A stretch of DNA of 64,000 nt from an uncultured Spirochaetales bacterium. Its GTDB lineage: Bacteria; Spirochaetota; Spirochaetia; Sphaerochaetales; Sphaerochaetaceae. This document shows positions 43,467 through 53,458 of this stretch, piece after piece. The stretch is taken from positions 1-64,000 of the forward strand of contig CALXYO010000009.1 in NCBI GenBank assembly GCA_944393005.1. The letters run 5' to 3'. The position numbers and the translations under genes are program-made. The notes beneath the pieces are model-generated. The model was not told the DNA's origin. It made no database searches and saw only the letters and a list, made by a program, of their open reading frames with translations. Position 1 is the first letter of the stretch; every line of letters begins with the position of its first letter.

Positions 43467-44000
43467 ATGAAGAAAGCAGCAGTACTGGTACTGGTTCTGG
43501 CAGCGGCATTCACTCTTTACGCCGGACCTTACAATGACCTTTCATTCACATTCGGGCATCAGGCGGGAATAAAGAACCCTGACGGTCTTAACATGATGTA
43601 CGGTTTCAATCTCGGTCTGAATGAACGCATGGAGATGGGACTGTGGGGTGAAAGCACCCTCACTCCCTCTTTCTTTGGATACAATGCGCTCGGTCTCTCA
43701 CTCAGCTTTGCGGTGCTCGGACAGAGGTCAACAGGAACATCGGTACCGGGCAATGCGATCAACATGTTCGTAAATGCGGGTGTGATTTTCTCCATGGACA
43801 ATCCTCATGATCTTTTCCTTCCGACCACAGGTTACATAAGCATAACACCGCTTTCCTTCGGCAGTTCGGTAATAGGCAGGAGGGAAAGATTCATGGAAAT
43901 GGGTGTGACCTACAACTGGTTTGAGAATGAGTTCTCCTTCTTTTTCAGCTTCCTCAAGCTTGATTATTTCATCACCGGCACATGGAGGGACTACACATAG
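43467..44000 (+). CDS. Predicted outer-membrane protein
   Basis: 177 residues with a signal peptide (MKKAAVLVLVLAAAFTLYA) and beta-rich sequence with many Gly, Phe and Asn (GFNLGLNERMEMGLWGES). The C-terminus is less typical for a barrel (TWRDYT). Size and style resemble the preceding gene and the protein at 28072. No family recognised. Confidence 0.65.
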   Translation: MKKAAVLVLVLAAAFTLYAGPYNDLSFTFGHQAGIKNPDGLNMMYGFNLGLNERMEMGLWGESTLTPSFFGYNALGLSLSFAVLGQRSTGTSVPGNAINMFVNAGVIFSMDNPHDLFLPTTGYISITPLSFGSSVIGRRERFMEMGVTYNWFENEFSFFFSFLKLDYFITGTWRDYT

Positions 44001-44036
44001 AAGTCCTCAGAGTGAGGAACTTGTTTGAGCATGGTA

Positions 44037-44066
44037 AAAAACTCTCAAAATTTCTGAGAGTTTTTT
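44037..44066 (+). terminator. Strong terminator before serA
   Basis: The perfect 11-bp stem AAAAACTCTCA/TGAGAGTTTTT (44037-44047, 44055-44065) ends in a T-run. Confidence 0.8.
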
Positions 44067-44094
44067 GTATTAAACTAAAAAAGATAAATAAAAA

Positions 44095-44123
44095 TTGACA
44101 AATATATAAATACATCTGATACT
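44095..44123 (+). promoter_or_regulatory. serA operon promoter
   Basis: TTGACA (44095-44100) and GATACT (44118-44123) are spaced by 17 bases. Confidence 0.6.
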
Positions 44124-44157
44124 GAATATACGGAAAGCCGGAAAAGGAGGATTTCGT

Positions 44158-45048
44158 ATGCTTATTTTGATATCAGATGCTTTTGACAAGAGCCTGCCTG
44201 ATAAACTCTCCGTATTCGGAGAAGTGACAGACGACACATCAAGAATCAGCGAGGCTGATGTGATTCTTGTCCGCTCAAAGACAAAGTGCACAAAGGAATA
44301 CATTGACCAGGCCGCATCCTGCCGTCTGATCATACGCGGAGGTGTCGGTATGGACAATATCGACAGGGAATACTGCAAACAGAAGGGAATAATCGCAGTA
44401 AACACTCCCAGGTCCTCTGCAATTGCAGTAGCCGAGTTCGCTTTTGCATTCATGCTTTCTACGGCAAGCAAGATCTGCTTCTACGATTCGGCAATGAAAA
44501 AAGGCGAGTGGGCCAAGAAGACGAAGAGGAGCGAACTTTACGGCAAGACTCTGGCTCTTCTCGGATACGGGAACATCCCGAAGCAGGTTGCCGTTCGTGC
44601 AAAAGCTTTCGGAATGAACGTCCTTGCATACGATCCTTATGTGAAGGAAGCTGAGAATGCAGTGCTCGTGCCGACTCTCGAAGAGGCGGTGAAGAATGCC
44701 GACTACATCTCGATGCATCTTCCGTACACAGCGGAGACGGACAAGATCATGAATGCCTCCCTGATTGAGAAGATGGAGAAGTCTCCGGTTGTCATCAATA
44801 CAGGACGGGGAAAGACAGTTGATGAAGCTGCAATGGCCCAGGCGCTGAAGAGCGGAAAGGTTTCCTGGTTCTGTGCCGATGTATATTCATCCGAGCCGCC
44901 GGTAAAAGGCGAGAATCCGATTCTGGATTGCGAGAATGTGACGCTGAGCCCGCATGTCGGTGCCAACAGCAATGAGAACCTGCTGAGAATCGGGCAGGAG
45001 GTCTACGATACCATAGATGCCATGGTCAGGGAGGGTAAGCTGAAATGA
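44158..45048 (+). CDS. serA: D-3-phosphoglycerate dehydrogenase
   Basis: 296 residues, the short form without an ACT domain. NAD-binding LALLGYGNIPKQVAVRAKAFGMNV is followed by YDPY. The catalytic Arg is probably in IIRGGVGMDNID, with INTGRGKTVDE, and His in LSPHVGANS. The first step of serine synthesis. It is coupled to serC by ATGA, with a phosphoserine transaminase immediately after, supporting the specific assignment. Confidence 0.9.
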   Translation: MLILISDAFDKSLPDKLSVFGEVTDDTSRISEADVILVRSKTKCTKEYIDQAASCRLIIRGGVGMDNIDREYCKQKGIIAVNTPRSSAIAVAEFAFAFMLSTASKICFYDSAMKKGEWAKKTKRSELYGKTLALLGYGNIPKQVAVRAKAFGMNVLAYDPYVKEAENAVLVPTLEEAVKNADYISMHLPYTAETDKIMNASLIEKMEKSPVVINTGRGKTVDEAAMAQALKSGKVSWFCADVYSSEPPVKGENPILDCENVTLSPHVGANSNENLLRIGQEVYDTIDAMVREGKLK

Positions 45049-46124
45049 GAAAGAAGAATTTTTTTGCAGGTCCGTCAGTGCTTCCACTTGAGGTGCTGGA
45101 GGAAATCCGTGACAATATTGTCGATTACAAGGGACAGGGACTCAGCATGATTGAGGCCAGCCACCGCGGCGGCATGTTCGAGGATATGTATGATGAATGT
45201 CTTGCACTTTTCAGGGAACTTCTCTCAATTCCCGATAACTATGAAGTCTACTTCCTCGGCGGCGGTGCGACTCTTCAGTTCACCATGATCCCGATGAACT
45301 TCCTCCTGAGCGGGAAGTGTGCGGATTATGCGAAAACCGGAAGCTGGGCGAACAAAGCGGCAGCTGATGCCCAGAAGCTTGGAAATGTCAATGTGTTCTT
45401 TGACGACAAGGCAAACAACTATACTCATCTTCCGGATGCGAAATCGGTAAAGCCGAGTGAGAACAGCGCATACGTCTATATCTGCGCCAACGAGACAATC
45501 GGCGGCATCGAATGGAAGGAATTCCCCGATACGGGAGATGTGCCCCTCATTGCGGATATGTCATCCGACATCCTTTCCCGTCCTGTTGATGTGTCTAAAT
45601 TCGGCATGATCTACGGTGGTGTGCAGAAGAACCTCGGACCTGCCGGTGCGACATTCATCATAATGCGCAAGGACATGCTTGAAAGACGCAATGAGAACCT
45701 CACTGCCTATATGGATTATTCCCTGCATGCAAAGAACAAGGGACTGTACAACACACCTCCTGTATTCTCGATCTGGGGCGTCAAGCTCGTCCTTGACTGG
45801 ATAAAGAGGAACGGTGGCGTTGAAGGTATGGACAAGAGGGCAGAGAAGAAGAGCGGCATGATCTATGATGTGATCGATTCTTCCGGTTTCTTCATCTCTC
45901 CTGTGGACAAGGCTGTACGCTCCCGCATGAATGTCGTATTCCGTCTTCCAAGCGAGGAACTTGAGGCCAGATTCGTCGAAGAATCCAAGAAGGAAGGCAT
46001 GCTGGGCCTCAAGGGACACCGTTCAGTCGGCGGCCTGAGAGCCTCCCTGTACAATGCCCTGCCTGAAGAAGACGTTAAGGCTCTTGCCGAATTCATGAAG
46101 GAATTTGAAAGGAAAAACGGATGA
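45045..46124 (+). CDS. serC: Phosphoserine aminotransferase
   Basis: 359 residues of the class V aminotransferase fold. It starts KKNFFAGPSVLPLEVLEEI, with FLGGGATLQFTMIPMN, ADMSSDILSRPVDVSKFGMIYGGVQKNLGPAG (PLP lysine in GVQKN) and the SVGGLRASLYNA ending region. It converts 3-phosphohydroxypyruvate to phosphoserine with glutamate. It lies between serA and an Lrp-type regulator, with ATGA overlaps on both sides. No serB is nearby. Confidence 0.95.
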   Translation: MRKKNFFAGPSVLPLEVLEEIRDNIVDYKGQGLSMIEASHRGGMFEDMYDECLALFRELLSIPDNYEVYFLGGGATLQFTMIPMNFLLSGKCADYAKTGSWANKAAADAQKLGNVNVFFDDKANNYTHLPDAKSVKPSENSAYVYICANETIGGIEWKEFPDTGDVPLIADMSSDILSRPVDVSKFGMIYGGVQKNLGPAGATFIIMRKDMLERRNENLTAYMDYSLHAKNKGLYNTPPVFSIWGVKLVLDWIKRNGGVEGMDKRAEKKSGMIYDVIDSSGFFISPVDKAVRSRMNVVFRLPSEELEARFVEESKKEGMLGLKGHRSVGGLRASLYNALPEEDVKALAEFMKEFERKNG

Positions 46125-46573
46125 GAAAACTCGATGATACGAATATGGAGATCATAAGACATCTGAGAGACGGCAGAAAAGCATATGCCGCCATCGCGGA
46201 TGAACTTGATATCACCGAAAACACAGTACGCAGCAGGGCGAACAAGCTTGTCGATGACAAGGTGCTGTCGTTCAGGGGACTTGTGAACCCTGAATACATG
46301 CCGTCCCTGCAGATTGCCATAATGGGAATCAAGGTGAGTACTATGGATCTTGAGAAGAAAGCACAGGAGCTGTCGAAACTGCGCGGTGTGATAAACTGCT
46401 GCATCGTCACCGGACGCTATGATCTCATCCTCCAGATCGAGCTGTCGGAAGATGAGAACTGCTCGCTTCTGAATTTCTTCAAGAACGAGCTTACCCGTAT
46501 CGACGATATTTCAAGTGTCGAGACTTTCGTGGTATACCAGAGTCACAATCTTGAAGTGCCGTATCTTCTCTGA
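46121..46573 (+). CDS. Lrp/AsnC family regulator
   Basis: 150 residues. The N-terminal winged HTH is DDTNMEIIRHLRDGRKAYAAIADELDITENTVRSRANKLVDD, followed by a RAM ligand domain ending VETFVVYQSHNLEVPYLL. Its location at the end of the serine operon suggests it senses serine or a related amino acid and regulates serA-serC. Confidence 0.9.
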   Translation: MRKLDDTNMEIIRHLRDGRKAYAAIADELDITENTVRSRANKLVDDKVLSFRGLVNPEYMPSLQIAIMGIKVSTMDLEKKAQELSKLRGVINCCIVTGRYDLILQIELSEDENCSLLNFFKNELTRIDDISSVETFVVYQSHNLEVPYLL

Positions 46574-46594
46574 GAAGAAGACACTTGTCTGAAA

Positions 46595-46630
46595 ACAGAA
46601 GCCCGCCGTTGATGAGCGGGCTTCTTCTGT
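46595..46630. terminator. Bidirectional terminator, lrp / ABC permease
   Basis: GAAGCCCGC/GCGGGCTTC (46598-46606, 46616-46624) is followed by TTCTGT. Convergent genes lie on both sides. Confidence 0.7.
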
Positions 46631-46631
46631 A

Positions 46632-47288
46632 TCAGCTTATCGAGGTACTTTTCACCGCACAGTGTTTCCCTGCATAGAGGAAATAGTTCACGGCAGTCAG
46701 GATTGCAGCTATGATAAGCAGGATGATGAATCTCACTCCGCCTTCGCTTTCATCATAAACTTCTGAAATCAGATTGAGATAGACCAATGCGGCAGCTGCA
46801 ATTGAGATACCGGCGACAGGCTTGCTGCTGATTGAAAGCGCCATGATGCCGAAAAGCTGCCCTGCGGCCTGAAGTGTGAGTGCTGCCGCAAAGGAAACTG
46901 TAATTATTTCCCATAGGAACCAGCTTGTGTGCATCATGAACATGTAGGGGAGGGACAACAGCGAAAGAAGCACTGTCATGGCAGCTGTGGCGGCAAGAGT
47001 GTACAGCCAGTGTCTGATGAATGATTCCTTTCTGTTCATTCCCGCAAACATATAGAAGCGCAAATACTGCTGGCTCAGTATTCCGCCGACAAGAGACCAG
47101 ATAAGATATGCGAATGCTGAAATCATTGTCATGTTCATTGACATCACCGAGAGCAGAGGGCGATGGAAACGTTCTTCCCTGATGACAAAGAATGATATTA
47201 CAAGTCCTATTGCGACAGTGATCAGAAGACTCACTGCAAGTGAAAAAGCATATTCATGAAGTTCATAGTGTTTCTTTTTCAGGTTCAT
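46632..47288 (-). CDS. ABC transporter membrane subunit
   Basis: 218 residues with about six hydrophobic segments and no recognised permease motif. MNLKKKHYELHEYAFSLAVSLLITVAIG begins the first helix. It overlaps the upstream ATPase stop by four bases, so the two form an ABC-2-like exporter of the YtrA-controlled kind. Confidence 0.75.
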   Translation of the reverse strand: MNLKKKHYELHEYAFSLAVSLLITVAIGLVISFFVIREERFHRPLLSVMSMNMTMISAFAYLIWSLVGGILSQQYLRFYMFAGMNRKESFIRHWLYTLAATAAMTVLLSLLSLPYMFMMHTSWFLWEIITVSFAAALTLQAAGQLFGIMALSISSKPVAGISIAAAALVYLNLISEVYDESEGGVRFIILLIIAAILTAVNYFLYAGKHCAVKSTSIS

Positions 47289-48136
47289 TTTCCGTTTCCT
47301 CCTTTTGTCATCTCAATGAAAAGCTGCTGAAGGTCTGTTTTCTCCGCTTTGACAGATGCCGGAATTTCCTCAATTTTTCCAAGTATGCACATATATTCAG
47401 AGCCGAGCCGGTTTCCTCTGGAGATTATGCTGAAATTGCCCTTTACACCGGCAAGATCCACGCTGCTGCCGGACAGGATGAAACCTTGCTGCTGGATCAG
47501 CTCGCTTTCTCCTTCCAGCACGATTCTCTTTGAATAAAGGAAATAAATGTATGATGCAAACGATGCGACTTCATCAATAATATGGCTTGAGATGATGTAT
47601 GTTTTCTCCTCTGAGAAATCCTCAAGCAGACGCCTGTAAAGTTCGTCACGGTTTATGGCATCAAGACCGAGCACCGGCTCATCGAGAAAGATGAATGATG
47701 CTCCGCTGTTTATAGCGAACACATTCTTCAGCATTGTCCTTTCCCCTGTTGAAAGCTTTTCCCATTTTTTTCTGGCAGGGATGGAAAAGCGGTCAATGTC
47801 TGAAAGGAGCTTTTCCTCATCGATGTTTCTCACATATGCATATGCGCATGCCATTGCCTTTATATTCGCATCGGCGGGAAAGAGATTGTCTTCGTTCGCA
47901 ATTGCAAGAAGCTTTCTCTTTTCCTTAGCGAGATCTCTGTATTCTGCTCCATCCAGCAGTATACTTCCATCATCATACGGAAGCAGATCATTTATGCAGC
48001 GGAACAGGGTGCTTTTACCCGCTCCGTTACGACCGAACAGCCCGTATATGTTTCCGCTTTCAAAGGTAAGCGAAATACTGTCAAGGACAAGATTCTGCCC
48101 ATAGCGTTTTCTCAGATTCTTCACTTCAAGCTTCAT
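47285..48136 (-). CDS. ABC transporter ATP-binding protein
   Basis: 283 residues. Walker A is GLFGRNGAGKST, with a shortened signature LSTGERTML and Walker B FIFLDEPVLGLD; H-loop SSHIIDE. The signature differs from LSGGQ in a way common in the CcmA/YtrB-type exporters. The start overlaps the GntR gene by 11 bases. The operon is YtrA-type regulator, ATPase, permease. Confidence 0.9.
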   Translation of the reverse strand: MKLEVKNLRKRYGQNLVLDSISLTFESGNIYGLFGRNGAGKSTLFRCINDLLPYDDGSILLDGAEYRDLAKEKRKLLAIANEDNLFPADANIKAMACAYAYVRNIDEEKLLSDIDRFSIPARKKWEKLSTGERTMLKNVFAINSGASFIFLDEPVLGLDAINRDELYRRLLEDFSEEKTYIISSHIIDEVASFASYIYFLYSKRIVLEGESELIQQQGFILSGSSVDLAGVKGNFSIISRGNRLGSEYMCILGKIEEIPASVKAEKTDLQQLFIEMTKGGNGK

Positions 48137-48497
48137 TTTTTTCCTCCATGATCATGGATACTATATCTTCATTGCTGAGATTGAGTTTCTCCGCTTCCTT
48201 CTTCATCGGAGTAATGAAAGTGTCATAGAAACTTTCCCTTCTTTCCTTTCTTATGCTTTCAATGGCACCTTTTGCAACGAACATGCCCAGACCTCTCCTT
48301 TTCTCAATCCAGCCTTTTGAGACCAGAATGTTCATTCCTTTCAGCACAGTAGCCGGGTTGATATGTCCTTCCTCACTGATCTCAGTTGTGGAGGGTATCT
48401 GTTCATCCTCTCTGTAAAGTCCTGTGAAGATTGCATCTTCAAGATTCTTTGCAACCTGCATGAAGAGGGGAAGGTCTGATGAAAAACTGTATGTCAT
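48126..48497 (-). CDS. GntR family regulator, YtrA subfamily
   Basis: 123 residues. The HTH is AIFTGLYREDEQIPSTTEISEEGHINPATVLKGMNILVSKGWIEKRRGLGMFV, and the short C-terminal helical domain typical of YtrA follows (~120 residues total). It represses the downstream ABC genes in known relatives. Operator and promoter are visible just upstream. Confidence 0.92.
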   Translation of the reverse strand: MTYSFSSDLPLFMQVAKNLEDAIFTGLYREDEQIPSTTEISEEGHINPATVLKGMNILVSKGWIEKRRGLGMFVAKGAIESIRKERRESFYDTFITPMKKEAEKLNLSNEDIVSMIMEEKNEA

Positions 48498-48512
48498 TCA
48501 GCCTCCTTGTTC

Positions 48513-48564
48513 AGTTAGTTACTTGACTAATTAACTATATAACAATTCATGTGCGGGTTGTCAA
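48513..48564 (-). promoter_or_regulatory. YtrA-type operon promoter and operator
   Basis: On the minus strand TTGACA (48559-48564) and TATATA (48536-48541) are spaced by 17 bases. The inverted repeat TTAGT-TACTTG-ACTAA (48515-48530) lies just after the -10, the expected place for YtrA-type repression. Confidence 0.7.
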
Positions 48565-48953
48565 GGGGAAAAGGACATATATCAATTTGCAAATCATTTA
48601 GAACATTTGTAGCTTAATTGACCAGCAATACTAGAAAACGCTCGTCTTGAAAAAAGAAAAACATATATACTGATTTGGATAATATAGTTGTTTTTGTTTC
48701 TTTTCTGCCAGATCTCTTTCTCATATAATACATGATGATAAAGTTTTCGTATTAAAAAGGGGATGCGAAATAGGTTTAGAATATTTTTGTGGTTACTTAA
48801 TAAAATATGAAGTAAATGGACTGACACATTAAAAAATATTCAAGAATAAGTAATGTGAAAAACAGATATCATATAATGTATTATAGTAATTATTTTCATT
48901 AAAAGTATTTTATGTGTGAGGAATTACGGTTGAATTGATAAATTCAGGATGAA
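48565..48953. other. AT-rich intergenic stretch
   Basis: About 390 bases, much richer in A and T than the region to its left, continuous in composition with the next gene. No gene, repeat or hairpin with clear function was recognised. Confidence 0.5.
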
Positions 48954-50252
48954 ATGGCAATGAAGAAAAAATCGACTACTTTAGCATATGTTTTGTGGTT
49001 TTTGAGTGGGTTTGGGTGGTTAGGCTTTCATAGGATATATCTTGGAAATTTTGAAAACCGTTTTTGGTGGTGGATTAGTATGGGATATTTTTTCTTGGGA
49101 TCTCTATATGATTTGATATATATTCCAGAGTTTACAAGAAATGTAAATGCACAGCTTTCTGATTTGAATCGGCAGAAAGATTTATATGAAAATAAAGATT
49201 ATATATCCGATAGAAATGAAAATTATGCTTCTACTGAGCCATACGAAGTTCGCCGATTAGATGGTAGCTTTATTCCTCTTTCACAGGTTGAATGTATGAT
49301 TGAATCAAAGATGTTTTTGATTAGAAACAATGGTCAGACATATCATACTCATTATGATTGTTATAAATATTGGTCTGAACCTATTCGAAAATCATTTAGG
49401 GGCTGGATTATATGTACGCCTGAAGAGACTGAAAATGCTGGATGTATGAGCAAGTGTAGCTTTTGTGCAGAACGTGATAAGAAACTAGAAGAATCTTATG
49501 CTTTGCAGTCACAAAATGTTCAACTTCCTGATTTCATGATTGAGACGCAACTAATGTTAAGAGGAGAGATAAAGTCAGATATGAGTCCTTATCCCGCAGT
49601 TAAAGATGATTCTATTCTTGTTTGGCAAAAGCTGGATGTGGAAGTTGCTGAATTGCATTCTCCCTCTTCTGTTTATATTGATTATAAAAAGATTCAAACT
49701 GGTTTTTCTGCAAAACTCAGATGGAATGAGCAGGAAATAAATTCAGAAGATCCATTTTTGTCTGGAGCGATATTAGTAGTTATAAACGGAATTAACACAG
49801 GTTACTTGTATGACAATTCAGAAGCGAAGAAGAATATAATAAAATATTGCTGTACATGCACTTCTCTGTACTGGTATGTAGCATCTGTATCTTATATAAA
49901 CAGGATTGAAAAGATGATATGCATTAAGGTTGCAATATATGAACACATTAACTACTCAGATTTTATTAGGCTTGGCTCCATAAGACTGACCAAAACTTTA
50001 AATAAAGATCATCAAAAACAGATTGAATATGTTAGATCAACTTCAATAATCACATTTTCAAAAAAATATAATTCAGATGGGGATTTTGTGTTTGTTGCTT
50101 TTTTTAATAATAAGGAAATTGGAGAAATTCCAGTTAAAATTTCAAATAGTCTTAATCTATCAAAGTATTCAATGTTATTAGGTAAAGTAACTGAAATAGG
50201 GATGACTCCCTCTGGAAAAAAGTATCCTATCTTTGAGTTGTATGCAAAATAA
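48954..50252 (+). CDS. TM2-domain protein with cysteine cluster, probably foreign
   Basis: 432 residues (or 430 from a second ATG). The N-terminal TM2 domain is TLAYVLWFLSGFGWLGFHRIYLGNF, a second helix, then DLIYIPEF. Around residues 128-175 a Cys/His set, YHTHYDCYKYW then GCMSKCSFC, could bind zinc. The C-terminal part is beta-rich without recognised family. The gene is far richer in A/T and in AT-ending codons than its neighbours, suggesting horizontal transfer. No mobility gene is adjacent. Confidence 0.75.
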   Translation: MAMKKKSTTLAYVLWFLSGFGWLGFHRIYLGNFENRFWWWISMGYFFLGSLYDLIYIPEFTRNVNAQLSDLNRQKDLYENKDYISDRNENYASTEPYEVRRLDGSFIPLSQVECMIESKMFLIRNNGQTYHTHYDCYKYWSEPIRKSFRGWIICTPEETENAGCMSKCSFCAERDKKLEESYALQSQNVQLPDFMIETQLMLRGEIKSDMSPYPAVKDDSILVWQKLDVEVAELHSPSSVYIDYKKIQTGFSAKLRWNEQEINSEDPFLSGAILVVINGINTGYLYDNSEAKKNIIKYCCTCTSLYWYVASVSYINRIEKMICIKVAIYEHINYSDFIRLGSIRLTKTLNKDHQKQIEYVRSTSIITFSKKYNSDGDFVFVAFFNNKEIGEIPVKISNSLNLSKYSMLLGKVTEIGMTPSGKKYPIFELYAK

Positions 50253-50311
50253 TATGAAAATCGATAGTCATATTCTTAAATCCAGATTTGATTATAGAAA
50301 AACTTATCATA

Positions 50312-50593
50312 TTACACAAATGAAATCGAAAGTTTTTTACCAAAAGCAGATGCTATTCTTTGCAATGTGGAAAGAGAAGGATTCCCATTTCCGTTCTCTA
50401 TTCTGCTCAGGTTGGACTGGTTGATACCTGAGAGCTTTGAAAGTTGCTGTTGTGTAATACCGGTCTCATTTCTTGCTTTGATCATTGCGCTCATAATTTG
50501 ATATTCCGGTTCAAGCTTGTCCCATTCTTTTTTAAATTCAGGGTTTTCAAGCTGACTGGTCAGAAATTTTTTGAAATCGTCCATATCTATCAT
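50312..50593 (-). CDS. XRE-family HTH protein, HigA-like antitoxin type
   Basis: 93 residues with an HTH_3 domain in the C-terminal half: GITQQQLSKLSGINQSNLSRIENGNGNPSLSTLQRIASAFG. The N-terminal helix FKKFLTSQLENPEFKKEWDKLEPEYQI is typical of antitoxins paired with HigB/RelE toxins. No intact toxin gene is present upstream (50594-50724), so it is an orphan or its partner was lost. Confidence 0.8.
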   Translation of the reverse strand: MIDMDDFKKFLTSQLENPEFKKEWDKLEPEYQIMSAMIKARNETGITQQQLSKLSGINQSNLSRIENGNGNPSLSTLQRIASAFGKKLSISFV

Positions 50594-50672
50594 TGTTGTA
50601 TTAAATATGATTTAAAAGCAATAAGAATAATTTACCTTGTGCGGGTTACATATGAAGCTGCGGAAATAAAGA

Positions 50673-50696
50673 AGGACGGGCATTTCTGTCCGTCCT
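50673..50696 (-). terminator. adhE terminator
   Basis: Stem AGGACGGGC/GTCCGTCCT (50673-50681, 50688-50696, one G-T pair). On the minus strand it is followed by TCTTTATTT. Confidence 0.75.
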
Positions 50697-50724
50697 CCTG
50701 ATCTTTAAGAGTTGATGTATCAGA

Positions 50725-53388
50725 TTACTCTTCTTCTTTCCATGCTCTGCCATAGAAGGAATCGAGGTAAAGCTGCTTGATCTGGCTGATGAGCGGGTAG
50801 CGCGGGTTGCTGCCTGTGCACTGGTCATCAAATGCCTTGACTGAAAGTTCATCGACAACAGCGAGGAATTCCTTCTCGTCAACTCCCCAGTCCTTGATGG
50901 AAGCAGGTACGCCGAGCTCCTTCTTCAGCTTTTCGATACCTTCGATAAGAGCATCCACCTTCTGATCCATACTCATACCCGGCTTGATGTCGATGTAGTT
51001 GCCGTTAGGTGTGTCATTGCACTTCATGGCAACATAGTCTGCTGCTCTTGCATAGCGGCTTGTCACTGACGGGTATTCGTACTGCGGGAAGCTTGCCTGT
51101 TTTGTCGGGTTGTCGTTTCTGTTGAAACGGATGACGTTTGTGAGCAGGAGGGCATTGGCCATTCCGTGCGGTACATGGAACTGTGCGCCAAGCTTGTGAG
51201 CCATAGAGTGGCATACACCGAGGAAGGCATTTGCGAATGCCATACCTGCGATACATGCAGCATTGTGGACCTTTTCCCTTGCCTTGATATTCGTACCGTC
51301 TGCATAAGCCTGAGGCAGGTACTTGAAGATCAGGCGGCAGGCCTCAAGTGCAAGTCCGTTGGTGTAGTCCGTTGACATTGAGGATACGAGAGCCTCAAGT
51401 GCATGGGTGAGAACGTCGATACCGCAGCTGGCCGTAAGTCCTTTCGGCTGTCCTACTGCAAGTTCGCTGTCAACGATTGCCATGCTCGGTGTGAGGGCAT
51501 AGTCTGAAATTGCCCACTTCATGCCGGTGTTCTCATCAGTGATGATTGCGAACGGAGTGACTTCACTTCCTGTACCGGATGTTGTAGGAATACATACGAG
51601 TTCTGCCTTCTTGCCCATGTTCGGGAAATTGTAGATTCTCTTCCTGATATCCATGAAGCGCAGTGCGAGACCTTCGAAGGATACTTCCGGATGCTCATAC
51701 AGGAGCCAGATGATCTTTGCCGCATCCATCGGAGAACCGCCGCCCACAGCGATGATGACATCCGGGTTGTATGCATTGACAAGTTCCATTGCCATGTTGA
51801 TCGTTCCCAGTGTCGGATCAGGCTTGACCTGATGGAACACTTCAGTCTCAACTCCCATGGAATCGAGCTGGTCGGTGATCCTGTCGATCATGCCGGAAGA
51901 GAAGAGGAAGCTGTCAGTGACGATGAATGCTCTCTTCTTTGTCTCAAGCTCCTGCAGTGCAACCGGCAGACAGCCGTACTTGAAGTATACTTTTGGCGGT
52001 AAGCGGAACCACAACATATTCTCTCTCCTCTTTGCAAGTGTCTTGACGTTGAGCAGGTGCTTAGGACCTACGTTCTCTGAAATGGAGTTGTTGCCCCATG
52101 AACCGCATCCGAGTGTGAGACTTGGCTCAAGGCGGAAGTTGTAGATGTCACCGATTGCACCCTGGCTTGCCGGCATGTTGATGAGGATTCTGCTTGTCTT
52201 GACGGCCTTGCCGTAAGCATCGACCTTGTCCTTTTCCTTCTCGTCAATGTAGAGAACTGAGGTATGGCCGAAACCGCCCAGTGCGATGAGGCGTGCAGCC
52301 ATGTCGGCACCTTCACCGAAGTTGTGGCACTTGTACATGCCGAGAACCGGAGAAAGCTTCTCGTGTGCGAACGGCTCTTCAGCGGCGACCTTGGAAACCT
52401 CACCGATGAGGACCTTTGTGTTCTTCGGTACTGAGAAGCCTGCAATCTCTGCGATCTTGTAAGCCGGCTGGCCTACGATCTTCGGATTTACTGTACCCCT
52501 CTGGGGATCAAGGATGATCGGGCTGAGTTTCTCCATTTCCTCTTTTGTGAGGAAGTGTGCGCCCATTTCCTTGAATTCCTTCTTGACCTCGGCGTAGATT
52601 TCCTGATTTACGATGACTGCCTGTTCTGAAGCACAGACAACACCGTTGTCGAATGTCTTTGACATGAGGATGGATGCAACTGCCATCTTGATGTTGGCAC
52701 TCTTGTCAATGAGGGCAGGGGTGTTGCCTGCACCTACGCCGATTGCCGGCTTGCCGGAGGAGTATGCACTCTTGACCATGCCGGGACCGCCTGTTGCGAG
52801 GATGAGGTTCACAAGAGGATGTGTCATGAGGTAGTTTGTCTTCTCCATTGACGGCTCATCGATCCATGCGATGATGTCTTCCGGAGCACCGGCCTTGACT
52901 GCTGCGTCTCTTACGATGCGGGCTGCATCGCATGTGCACTTCTTTGCCCTCGGGTGCGGTGAGAAGATGATTGCGTTTCTTGTCTTGAGTGCGATGAGTG
53001 ATTTGAAGATTGCGGTACTTGTCGGATTTGTTGTCGGGATGATGCCGCAGATCACACCCTTCGGCTCAGCGATCTTCTCGATGCCGAATCCTGTGTCTTC
53101 CTCGATGATTCCGCAGGTCTTCTCATCCTTGTATTTATGGAAGATGTATTCTGCTGCGAAGTGATTCTTGATAACCTTATCTTCAATGATGCCCATGCCT
53201 GTTTCCTGCACGGCATCCTGTGCAAGGGTGATACGTGCGTTGTTGGCTGCGATTGCGGCTTCACGGAAGATCTTGTCAACCTGCTCCTGAGAGAAGGATG
53301 CGAACATGATCTGTGCACGCTTTACTCTTTCAATTAGCTCCTGGAGTTCTTTCTGTCCGGGAAATGTTTCAGCATTCACATTAGCCAT
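50725..53388 (-). CDS. adhE: Bifunctional acetaldehyde-CoA / alcohol dehydrogenase
   Basis: 887 residues, full length for AdhE. The N-terminal half is a CoA-acylating aldehyde dehydrogenase (catalytic Cys in [25 protein letters not shown]). The C-terminal half is an iron-dependent alcohol dehydrogenase ([13 protein letters not shown]; metal ligands in [28 protein letters not shown] and [16 protein letters not shown]). It reduces acetyl-CoA to ethanol, regenerating NAD+ in mixed-acid fermentation, alongside the split PFL and Pta of this window. It usually forms spirosomes. Confidence 0.97.
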   Translation of the reverse strand: MANVNAETFPGQKELQELIERVKRAQIMFASFSQEQVDKIFREAAIAANNARITLAQDAVQETGMGIIEDKVIKNHFAAEYIFHKYKDEKTCGIIEEDTGFGIEKIAEPKGVICGIIPTTNPTSTAIFKSLIALKTRNAIIFSPHPRAKKCTCDAARIVRDAAVKAGAPEDIIAWIDEPSMEKTNYLMTHPLVNLILATGGPGMVKSAYSSGKPAIGVGAGNTPALIDKSANIKMAVASILMSKTFDNGVVCASEQAVIVNQEIYAEVKKEFKEMGAHFLTKEEMEKLSPIILDPQRGTVNPKIVGQPAYKIAEIAGFSVPKNTKVLIGEVSKVAAEEPFAHEKLSPVLGMYKCHNFGEGADMAARLIALGGFGHTSVLYIDEKEKDKVDAYGKAVKTSRILINMPASQGAIGDIYNFRLEPSLTLGCGSWGNNSISENVGPKHLLNVKTLAKRRENMLWFRLPPKVYFKYGCLPVALQELETKKRAFIVTDSFLFSSGMIDRITDQLDSMGVETEVFHQVKPDPTLGTINMAMELVNAYNPDVIIAVGGGSPMDAAKIIWLLYEHPEVSFEGLALRFMDIRKRIYNFPNMGKKAELVCIPTTSGTGSEVTPFAIITDENTGMKWAISDYALTPSMAIVDSELAVGQPKGLTASCGIDVLTHALEALVSSMSTDYTNGLALEACRLIFKYLPQAYADGTNIKAREKVHNAACIAGMAFANAFLGVCHSMAHKLGAQFHVPHGMANALLLTNVIRFNRNDNPTKQASFPQYEYPSVTSRYARAADYVAMKCNDTPNGNYIDIKPGMSMDQKVDALIEGIEKLKKELGVPASIKDWGVDEKEFLAVVDELSVKAFDDQCTGSNPRYPLISQIKQLYLDSFYGRAWKEEE

Positions 53389-53427
53389 TGAATTTTTCTC
53401 CTTGATTCTGATTTTGTTTCTCAGGGA

Positions 53428-53458
53428 ATTATATCAGCGGAAATGAAAACTAAGTCAA
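53428..53458 (-). promoter_or_regulatory. adhE promoter candidate
   Basis: On the minus strand TTGACT (53453-53458) and TATAAT (53428-53433) are separated by 19 bases. The rest of the AT-rich gap to 53669 shows no clear Rex-type site or gene. Confidence 0.45.
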
